Positions 55,923 through 64,000 of a DNA stretch of 64,000 nucleotides are shown here, in pieces. Where the stretch lies: NCBI GenBank assembly GCA_014058105.1, contig JACGCM010001798.1, positions 620,001 to 684,000 on the forward strand, written 5' to 3'. Below the pieces are notes generated by a model that made no database searches, was not told the origin of the DNA, and saw only the letters and a list, made by a program, of their open reading frames with translations. Numbering within the stretch: the stretch's first letter is position 1; each line of letters opens with the position of its first letter. The translations under genes and the position numbers were made by a program. The stretch is from Kingdonia uniflora (taxonomy: Eukaryota; Streptophyta; Magnoliopsida; Ranunculales; Circaeasteraceae).

Positions 55923-58399
55923 TCTTCTTCATTATTAGAGATCTCCCTTTCTTCTATGTTTATTGTGTTTTGTCGTGTATCAACTATCAAGTGAGATTTC
56001 CACTGACACTAACTCCTGCACTCCTACGCTTTCATTTACGCATTTATTTTCACTCTTTCACTCTCTTCTCTTGTTTCCTCCAATTCTCAAGTTCTAAGTT
56101 TGTAAGTTGTAAGCTACCACTGTACATCTTTCACCTTCTGTAAGCTGTAAGCTATCTGTACATCTTCTACCATCTGTAAGTCTTCTATTATCTAAATAAA
56201 GCTCTAAAGTTTGTTTATATAGTCTGTTTATAAGTATTCACAGCGTGCACACACACCCCTGAGGGTGTCTTTATAGGTGAGAGGGCCTGAAAGGGCATCC
56301 TCATAACCTTAGTTTTAGTTTATGTTCTAGTTTATCTGTATATTTAAGTTTATTACTCTGTTCCAAGTATCATTGCGCTCGTTACTCCGAGTAACGATCT
56401 AGCCAACAATTGCTGAGTACTAAGCTCTACCTAAGCATTCCTCTTTGAGGAAAGATGGTATCTTTTGCTCCATCTTAAAGCAGTTGGATAGCCTCTGGCT
56501 ACATAATTGTAGAAAGAACAACAAAGTTCTTTTATGATCTAAATAGTGTTTGTTTTTCTTGTTTATGTTTTTTATGATCTGAATAGTAACTGTTTTTACT
56601 ATTAACTATTTATAGTTTAAGTTTTGTATGATCTGAATAGTAACTGTTTTTACTGTTAAAAATTAACTATTTATAACTATAAACCTCAGTTTGTTTCGTT
56701 TTTGTTCCTTAGCCGTTCTGATTAGATCCTTCCCCCCTTTTATCATTGTTCCTTTCATCTCCCTGTGTAGATTCTAGGAAGGATATTTTCCGCACAAATA
56801 ACAAAATGGAACACTCCAAATAGGTGGTTTGTATCCCCAATAAATACATCCAAAATCTCCGACTTAAGTTCCGAAAAAATCAGAGTCTTACGCCTACATT
56901 TCTGACACCAAGTGTAACTTTGGGAGGCATGTTGTGAGACTTAGGGTACATGGTGTAAGTTGATGTTGTTTTGCTATTGATAATGCCTTTTCGAACTGCA
57001 TTATCTTGGACGTTTGGTTAGAACTTCATGCATTGTAAGTTAAACCAAGTATTAGTTTTCCCAAATGGGTTGGGAGAATTCGACATCACATTTTACAACC
57101 ATTTAGGGATTAAGTAGATTTTAAAAGGACCAAAAAAAGGAGAAGAAAAAAACTAAAACGATCCAACTCAGTACAACTTCACATATTTAATAAATTAATT
57201 CACCCAAATCCATACGAAAAAAACTCAACCAGTGAGTATATTTTGCATATACTCTCTTTATGAACGGAGTTTACGTGGGTAGTAACGAGTTTGATAAGGA
57301 GGCACAACATCACATACCTTAGAAATCTTGAATTATCTTGAATTGAAAACGAAGACAAAACCCTTTTTGACATATCTATGATTATTATCATTATTTTTAT
57401 GTTTTAATCTATTTGTTCATTCAGTTGCTACATTTTCACTTTCCGTTTCCTCCAACATCTCATTTTTTTTAATGGTAACTTAGTTGGTGCATGTAGAGGA
57501 GTTGATAAAAAATTTAAAAATAAATCGATATGTAATGTACATAATACAAAAATCTTTGATATAAATATTTTCTCATATCAAAGTTGTTTAAGGAGTGAGT
57601 TGTTCTTAAATCGCATTCTAGTCATTGCATATATAGCATGAGAAGAGCATGGCTTGGCATCTCGTATAGGGTAATAATAAACTGGAAGGTATTACTACAT
57701 GTTAACTATTAGTTCACATTAGTATTGCAACTATTAGTTCATATTAGTGCTACATGTAACCCGATTAATTATCCCCATAAGCCTTCTCAAGTTCTCATAA
57801 CTTGTCTTTGTCTTCACCCCGAGATACAGATTTGAATGAAGGCTTTAGCGTGGGCTAGGTTATGCTTCAAAGCTCAAACTTCAAAAGATACCTCTTATAA
57901 CTATCACCTTAACGCAAACTAAGCATTCAAAGATGAAATTTATCGATCTAAGTCATTTCTTACAAGTTTCTTATTTTCAAAAAAAAATTAGAAACGTGAA
58001 ACGAAAACTGTTTCATGTTTGATCCCATACCAGAAGGGAGAGAATTTTTCATGGCAAAGTGATCCTACATCTTTCCCTTTATTATTGTCTGGTACTTCCA
58101 ATTAAGGGTTAATCACACTAATTTTTTTTACTGTGAAGAAATGTGTTCTTGAAGCATATTTTCTTTTATCATTCTATGATTCCACTCTTTGGATAGCTAT
58201 AAAGCAAAAAAAAAAAGTTACTCTTTTGTGTCGTGCTGTCTCCTATGTTTTAGGTTTTGTTTTGCCCTTCCATATAAAATGGCTACGACTTTGTATGTCA
58301 AAGACACAAATTCTGGCAAATCTTATAGACACTAATCTATCATTAGGCAGCTTAGTATATAGCTTCATCTTTCTCTTTCTCTTTGCAGGATCATTTAAC
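55923..58399. other. no recognisable gene; small tandem repeats
   Basis: AT-rich intergenic DNA. GTAAGCTGTAAGC-type repeats at 56100-56185 and an LTR-like end (AGCCAACA near 56409) suggest an old, unresolved LTR fragment. At 56531, 56571 and 56627 TATGATCT(G/A)AATAGT recurs, each time followed by a T-rich stretch. Nothing coding was recognised; the open frame at 58133-58411 (+) has no recognisable family signature. Confidence 0.4.
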
Positions 58400-59170
58400 C
58401 CTACAGGATAAGCTTAGCTTTTGGACATGCTCTTACCATTTAATTCTAGACTTGAACTATGACAAAGGACTTGGGAACTTGCATTAAATGCCCGAAGATG
58501 TTTCTGAAGAAAACAAGCTCAAAGTAATAAAAAATCCCACAAGGTCATAAAAAACTGTGTAAGATCAGTGAATGTCTTTAGCATATGCAAAAGGAAAAAA
58601 AAAACTCAACCAGGGAGAAAACTGTCCTGTGTAAGGTTATAATCTTCCCTTAAGCACATGGTTTTTTCTTTCTTAATGAAAACTAGAGCAGCTTAGCTTT
58701 AGAAATCATCTCACAAATTGAATCTAGACTCATGATATAACCAAGGAACTTGTATTAAATAAATAGCATTGCTAACTTGTTCTACTTCAAAAATACAGAA
58801 ACTATAAAAAGAGCTCAAAAGAAAACAAGCTCAGTACAAAAATCTCCACAACAAAACAACTCAGTCAAAACTTGAGTAAGAATGAATTAATTTCTGCATC
58901 CAAAGTCTACAGGTAAAAACTGAGTTTACCTTATTGGGTTTCCACTTTTCAAACAAAAACTATTCAGATTCAGGTTTTTAAGAATCATAAAACTCAAGAA
59001 AGATTCTGTATCAGAAGAAGAAAAAAAACTCGAACTAAAAAAAAAAAAAAAAAAAGGGGGTAAACTTAGTAAGGTTCTGAAGCCAAATCTAAAGGCAAGA
59101 ACTCATTCAGGTGAAAACCAGATAAGTTTTACTAGGCTTCCTTTTTTCAAACAAAAACTGTTTTCTCAAT
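58400..59170. repeat. imperfect duplications upstream of the EIL gene
   Basis: The block starting GCTTAGCTTTTGGACATGC near 58411 resembles that starting GCTTAGCTTTAGAAATCATC near 58691. Both contain (C/T)TAGACT(T/C), CAAGGAACTTG-like and AAGAAAACAAGCTCA words, a period of about 280 bp. CTTTTCAAACAAAAACT recurs near 58947 and, as TTTTTTCAAACAAAAACT, near 59142. It is promoter-distal DNA whose function is unknown. Confidence 0.5.
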
Positions 59171-59551
59171 ATGCATGTCAGACCTAAAGAAAAAAAATAT
59201 TGGTGCAACATATCCCATTGCTGAAAGTTTGCTCTTTTTTTATTTAGGAAACAACCAATATCACTTGTGTGTCTCACATGCAATGAAGTGAAGAAACAAA
59301 CAAGTTGCTGAGCTCTCCAACCCCTTCTCCCCCCACTCTGCAATTACTGATAGGATTTTGCAGTTCCCTCAAAATCCTCCCATTTAGCTTAATACCTCCA
59401 ATTATTGCCTCCCACATTATCAGAAAGGTTTGTTTTTGTTTCAACCTTGACATTTATTATAAGCTTGTATCTCAACCAATTTATTATACGCTTGTATCAA
59501 AACCAAACTATCTGTTGTTGAACCAAAGTGTAGCACACCAAAAACTCAGTC

Positions 59552-61000
59552 ATGATGAGTTTCAATGGAGACATTGATTCCCTAAGTATCAGTGATGGAG
59601 AGGCTGAAGAGATGGATGTAGAGGAGCTCGAGAAACGCATGTGGAGAGACAGGTTACAGCTCCGTAAGTTGAAGCAACAACGGTATGGTAAGGATGAGAC
59701 TGAGTCTGCTGCAAAACAAGAACAATCTCGTAGAAAAAAGATGTCCCGAGCCCAGGACACAATCCTTAAGTACATGGTGAAGATCATGGAGGTCTGTAAG
59801 GCACAAGGGTTCGTGTATGGGATCATACCGGAGAAAGGAAAACCGGTTACTGGCTCTTCTGATAATCTGCGGGCTTGGTGGAAGGAGACAGTGAAGTTTG
59901 ATCGGAATGCACCTGCTATTATTGCTGAGGTGCTGCAGACGACTTCTGAACCAGATCAGGTAAAGCAAAAAGAAACTTCTTATATGCATTGCCTTTATGA
60001 CTTGCAAGATGGTACTTTGGGTTCACTTCTATCAGCTTTAATGCAACGCTGTGTTCCTCCACAAAGGAGGTACCCTCTTGAGAAGGGTTTGGCTCCCCCT
60101 TGGTGGCCCACAGGAGAGGAACATTGGTGGGGTGTTCAAGGGGTTGCTCAAGAACAAGGTCCACCTCCATATAGAAAACCCCATGACCTTAAAAAGGCTT
60201 GGAAACTAAGTGTTTTAGTTGCAATCATCATTCACATGGCCCCTAATAACATAGATGAACTAAGAAGGTTAGTAAGACAATCTAAGTGCCTCCAGGACAA
60301 GATGACTGCAAAAGAGACTGCAATCTGGTCTAAGGTGATCGACCAAGAGGAGGCGCTACTGCACAAATTTAACAAAGCTCCTTTGATCATGAATGAGATC
60401 AGCCTTCTCAGTTCAATCCAAGAGTTTGATATGAAGAAAAGAGAGAAGAGAAAGCACAAATTTTATCAACCTCTCAGTTCGATCCAAGGGTTTGCATTGA
60501 ACAATAAAGAGAAGAAGAAGCGTGGATCTTATCAGCTAACTGCGGATAATCCAATATATACCTTTCAGAGTAATGGGTATTCACAGTTTGTTCTTACAAA
60601 CATGCAAAATGATCAGGAGGTAGAACATGCCGACACTGATGCCAACTGCACAGTCCCAAACAAAGATGACCAGGTAAACAAGGATTGGCGTATTAGTTTA
60701 CCAGTAGAAATTGCAAGGGACATAGGTCAAGCGGATAGTGTGGAGAAAAATGATCTATCAGGGGATAATCATGGTTGTAACACACCTATCAGTGAACATA
60801 CTGAGGTGCATAGCAATATAACATACAACTATGGAGGGTTAGGGTGGCAAGAAAGAGTGGAAGATCACAGATTGAAGATGGCCTTCGAGATGCAAAGGGA
60901 GCATGCTGATTTAAATTTCACTCCAGATATGGAGAGATTTCAGAAAGGAGATGTCACTTCAATTTGGGATTTGGTTTTCCAGTATGACACCCTAAGCTGA
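59552..61000 (+). CDS. EIL: EIN3/EIL-family transcription factor, EIL4-like
   Basis: An intact, intronless frame of 482 codons. The conserved EIN3 DNA-binding region covers roughly residues 20-275. It has an acidic start ([19 protein letters not shown]), a basic patch ([18 protein letters not shown], 58-75), [20 protein letters not shown] (81-100), [18 protein letters not shown] (104-121), [20 protein letters not shown] (156-175), [26 protein letters not shown] (205-223) and [14 protein letters not shown] (242-255). The HWWGVQG and PPYRKPHDL wording and the short length fit the EIL4/EIL5 branch rather than EIN3/EIL1 (about 600 residues) or EIL3/SLIM1. Such proteins are nuclear and bind ethylene-response promoters in the better-studied members; the role of this branch is less clear. 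Residues 286-329 are an internal duplication, and the 3' end is tandemly repeated downstream. ATG ATG starts at 59552; the second ATG could serve equally. It is likely functional. Confidence 0.93.
   Translation: MMSFNGDIDSLSISDGEAEEMDVEELEKRMWRDRLQLRKLKQQRYGKDETESAAKQEQSRRKKMSRAQDTILKYMVKIMEVCKAQGFVYGIIPEKGKPVTGSSDNLRAWWKETVKFDRNAPAIIAEVLQTTSEPDQVKQKETSYMHCLYDLQDGTLGSLLSALMQRCVPPQRRYPLEKGLAPPWWPTGEEHWWGVQGVAQEQGPPPYRKPHDLKKAWKLSVLVAIIIHMAPNNIDELRRLVRQSKCLQDKMTAKETAIWSKVIDQEEALLHKFNKAPLIMNEISLLSSIQEFDMKKREKRKHKFYQPLSSIQGFALNNKEKKKRGSYQLTADNPIYTFQSNGYSQFVLTNMQNDQEVEHADTDANCTVPNKDDQVNKDWRISLPVEIARDIGQADSVEKNDLSGDNHGCNTPISEHTEVHSNITYNYGGLGWQERVEDHRLKMAFEMQREHADLNFTPDMERFQKGDVTSIWDLVFQYDTLS
60407..60538 (+). 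repeat. in-frame tandem duplication inside the EIL gene
   Basis: Two 66-bp units (60407-60472, 60473-60538) encode [20 protein letters not shown] and [20 protein letters not shown] plus two residues each. They keep the frame and create two lysine/arginine-rich stretches just after the DNA-binding domain. Divergence shows the duplication is older than the one at the 3' end. Confidence 0.9.
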
Positions 61001-61130
61001 GACTGACTAGCTAGTTTCAACTCCAAATCTCTCCAGATATGGAGAGATTTCAGAAAGGAGATGTCACTTCAATTTGGGATTTGGTTTTCCAGTATGACAC
61101 CCTAAGCTGAGACTGACTAGCTAGTTTCAA
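60921..61130 (+). repeat. perfect 100-bp direct repeat across the EIL stop codon
   Basis: Copies at 60921-61020 and 61031-61130 are identical and separated by 10 bp. Each includes the last 26 codons, the TGA stop (60998-61000 in the first copy) and 20 bp of 3' UTR. The second copy is out of use because translation ends in the first. Confidence 0.97.
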
Positions 61131-61771
61131 CCAAGAGGGTGTCCATTTTCGATCTCTACTTCTCTATGTAAGCTCATATAGTCCTTAGTCGGTGATATGA
61201 TTTGTGTTTGATGTATTATGGAGTTTTTTATGCTGTGATGTTTATAATTTTCTTGTGAAATCTCTTTGTACCACTACATGTTTTTATATAGAACTCTGCA
61301 TTCTACACCAAACATTAGTCACTTATGCATTATGAATTGTTCTAAGAGAAATGTACTATCGAAATAAATGTGAATATCTAAAGAATGTGATGTAGTATTA
61401 TGTGATAATTGTAATGACTCAAATATTCAGATGAAGCATTGGAATTAATTTAGGGGTAAATTCAGGAAAAGCGCAAAGACCTCGGTTCTAACAAAGAGTA
61501 TATTTTCTTATTTCAGTATTCATCTATTACAAAGCTAAGAAGAGTTCAAAGCAATCATAAACAACTGACCTCAAGTATCAACTTTGAAAACAAGCACACA
61601 CAGCCAAGCACCATTAATTGATGTAGATTAATAACACAGAGAAATGAAATACAAGAGCAGAACAGCATCAATATCCACCACGGAGAACCAGAATCTTGTA
61701 GTATTTCACTTCCTTATAAGTGCTCTTACCTTCTAAAACAACAGGTACTGTATAATGCAACAGATAATATG
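61131..61771. other. convergent 3' regions of EIL and phosphoglycerate mutase genes
   Basis: Intergenic DNA between two genes pointing at each other. It should contain both polyadenylation regions; AATAAATGTG near 61365 is a candidate plus-strand signal. Nothing coding was recognised. Confidence 0.4.
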
Positions 61772-61873
61772 TCCTGCAAAATGAGAAGCACACACTTCCA
61801 ATGTTAGCAGAGACACGATGGTAAAATTATAAAACTAAAGTGAGTATTTATCGAACTTACCTAATATAACCAT

Positions 61874-63550
61874 TTAGTGCAACATTTCGTCTAATTTCTG
61901 CCTGTAAAGAGCCAAACTCTGCAATTGGAAGAAATAACAAATAGGGGATGTGTCACAATTTATTTTTCTTTCATAATAACCGATAAATAAACTAAAATTA
62001 CAACTGAAGGAGAATCAATGTTTTCTTGTGAATCATGATGAGATCCGATGTTCATACCCCGCAAAAACAACAAAAGATTAGAAAGTTTCCACCAGTTTCC
62101 ATGTTTTCTTAATCATACTTCAAAAACAACAAAAGATTAGAAACTTTCCACCAGTTTCCATGTTTTCTTAATCATACTTCAAAAACAACAAAAGATTAGA
62201 AACTTTCCACCAGTTTCCATGTTTTCTTAATCATACTTCAAAAATAACAAACGATTAGAAACTTTCCACCAGTCTACAACCTTTCCCAATTTACTTTTCT
62301 TCCGATTTTTCATTGTTTACTTTTCTCCTCTTGCTCTATCTCTTCCAAAACCCCATGTACTCGACAACAAATAATCAAACTAAAATTTAAAAAAGAAAGG
62401 TAATATTCCCCGTTGGTGCATGTTAAACCGTCGAAATTTGTTTAGGATTCAACTTTGCAGAGAATCGCTAAACTTGTTCGACTACATAAGAGCATGTGTC
62501 GAGGAATATATCTCAGATTTTTGTTTGTTACAATTCTAACAATCGATAAGCACTTTTACTTTTCTGTTGAGCATTTTCTACTTTGTTTGCTGCAAATAAG
62601 CATATTTTAGATGTTTTCTTCATTTCCATTGCCACCAAAACAAAAAATAATATATTTTCATGATTTCCTACTCTATAATTGTCACGGAAATGCAATTTCA
62701 AGAAAAATAGTTTTCCACTTCCTTCGTTATCTGTGAAATACTACTTGTGCCTGTTTTGTCGAAGTTTGTGCTTTGGTTGTTCAGTTGTTCTATTTTGTCG
62801 GAATGTGTGTTTTCGCATTGTTTAGGTAAGCAAATAAAACAAAAGTTTGCCCGAGTTTCATATTAGTCTCGATCATATCATTTTTTAACCACAACCAGAG
62901 GTAGATTAGAAGTCATAGTAAAAAGGTTACCCAAGGATTAGGTCAGGTCAACAATGGAGCAAAACTAAAACCCTAATGTATAACTAAGGAACCCAAGGAT
63001 TTTTCTAGCAGGTAGGACCTGGAGTAACAAGGACATTTGATACTTGTTTTAGTCTAAAGTCTAAGATATGGGCAGAAGGTATATAGCATGTCACCTTGCA
63101 CCAGTAATCAAAACATTATGCAGGGTGACTTATGTTCGATTTTGCCACTAATTTCCAAGTAAATGAGATATCAAATGTATAGATAACTGAGATTAGGAAA
63201 AAGCAGATGCAGTTTAAACCTATAGAAGTGACATACCCTAGTATAAGCATAAACACTAGCCTCACTAGGCCCTACTGGACTTCCCCTCCTAATATATTCC
63301 CCTTCTTTTGATATGTAAAGCATAGGAATCCCAGTAGACAGCTCTAAGCTAATGACCTGTTAAAAAGAAAATAAGAGAAGTTCAGTCATGAACTTTCAAA
63401 AACAGCAGTAGGGATAATAGTAAGCATAAGTACAAGAAGTGCTTTTACCTCCTGAGATGTTAATTTGTCAAGATACATTATAATAGACCTCAATGAATTT
63501 CCATGAGCAGCAATCATCACATTCTTTCCAGCAAGCAACTGAGGTTCAAT
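61874..63550 (-). CDS. gpmA-like: 2,3-bisphosphoglycerate-dependent phosphoglycerate mutase, C-terminal exons (partial)
   Basis: Three minus-strand exons with good splice sites join in frame. Exon 63550-63449 (34 codons) reads IEPQLLAGKNVMIAAHGNSL and RSIIMYLDKLTSQE. Exon 63356-63237 (40 codons) reads VISLELSTGIPMLYISKEGE and YIRRGSPVGPSEASVYAYTR. Exon 61918-61874 reads SLALYRQKLDEMLH and stop. AAHGNSLR is the second histidine motif of the histidine phosphatase fold; this His acts in the 3-phosphoglycerate/2-phosphoglycerate conversion of glycolysis. Plant members are often plastid-targeted, but the transit peptide and first catalytic His (RHG) lie beyond the right edge. The intron between the last two coding exons is 1.3 kb. 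A further intron seems to lie in the 3' UTR (donor GTAAGT at 61860, acceptor TTTTGCAG near 61776). No defect was seen. Confidence 0.9.
62062..62275. repeat. 59-bp tandem repeat, about 3.6 copies
   Basis: Units start at 62062, 62121, 62180 and 62239 with CAAAAACAACAAAAGATTAG and contain TTTCCACCAGTTTCCATG. The first three copies are nearly identical; the last decays. The array lies inside the 1.3-kb phosphoglycerate mutase intron. Confidence 0.95.
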
Positions 63551-64000
63551 CTGCCAAATTATGAATAAAAATAAGTCAAATGCCTTTGATTATGATATTC
63601 TGAACCCTAGAAATGTCATAGGGCTAACTTCTTTTATAGATAGCCACTTAAGAGAATCTCCAATGGAGTTCTAGATTTACCATGTAATTTTCTACTAGAA
63701 GCTGCAGATGATTACAAAGGACATGGGGTGCCAACCTGGCTGGGATGTCATGATCTTTTAAGATGATGCCTTTGCTGCTAGTTTATTTCTAGGACTTTCT
63801 AGAATTTTTTGCTTTATCCTATCTCCTCTATAAACATTTTCCAAAAAATTTATAAAAATCTTGCTTACCTTGCAAAATAAATAAATAAATAATCTATGAG
63901 TATAAAAAGTGAATAAAGCACCTAAATGATGTCGTAAAATTTTATAAAGTGGGTGGTCAGCACTTGAGGGTCAAGTAAATTAGATTTCACAATCAGACGT
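63551..64000. other. phosphoglycerate mutase intron sequence up to the window edge
   Basis: I searched the minus strand for the preceding exon of the mutase (normally ending in an alpha-helix before the IEP block) and did not find it, so the intron is at least 450 bp. Confidence 0.5.

Noticed and set aside
56250..56320. Possible hammerhead ribozyme (CTGAGGG...GAAAG text)
   Set aside because: The invariant CUGANGA and GAAA core parts are not in the required order and spacing.
59497..60459. Open frames antisense to the EIL gene
   Set aside because: They overlap a strongly conserved coding sequence on the other strand and have no signature of their own.
62062..62275. CRISPR-like array
   Set aside because: The 59-bp units are directly adjacent with no unique spacers, and they lie in a plant intron.

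Overview
This is a stretch of plant nuclear DNA, most likely from an angiosperm and probably a eudicot; the sequence does not fix the species. The evidence is the AT-rich, intron-containing gene pieces of plant-only families (EIN3-like, NAC, subtilase, HIR, FAR1, plant mobile domain) and the dense, nested Copia, Gypsy, LINE, hAT, Harbinger and Mutator elements. I saw no bacterial, organellar, rRNA or tRNA genes.

Only the right end holds genes that look intact: an EIN3/EIL-type transcription factor at 59.55-61.00 kb (+), and convergent to it the last three coding exons of a phosphoglycerate mutase gene (-) that runs off the right edge.

0-13 kb: a decayed subtilase on the minus strand at the left edge, a Copia integrase scrap, and a LINE broken by two later insertions (a 0.58-kb solo-LTR-like piece and a 3.6-kb LTR-retrotransposon deletion derivative, which itself carries a hAT element). 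Then come side-by-side broken copies of a hypersensitive-induced-response (HIR) gene and a homoserine kinase gene.

13-23 kb: a probable non-autonomous retroelement with a broken 'putative plant transposon' ORF and palindrome-rich tandem repeats, a broken NAC-like gene, and a Tourist-like MITE.

23-48 kb: the centrepiece. A Mutator-like element (MULE) lies at 24282-47779, bounded by a 9-bp target duplication and about 0.6-kb terminal inverted repeats. It sits inside the LTR of an older Copia remnant. It carries a plant-mobile-domain/coiled-coil/CxxC gene reading inward from the left and a FAR1/MURA transposase gene reading inward from the right. An 11.8-kb Ty3/gypsy element, Tat-like by its RNase H-like region, has inserted between them. 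The Gypsy element carries antisense extra ORFs, one coiled-coil-rich, with TATA-like boxes in front, plus a tandem repeat next to pol. Every coding region here is broken by stops or frameshifts.

48-59 kb: a complete-ended but dead Copia element (876-bp LTRs, GTACC target duplication, reverse transcriptase core deleted), then AT-rich sequence upstream of the EIL gene.

Coordinates of degenerate features are estimates from homology read by eye; element ends given with target duplications are exact.
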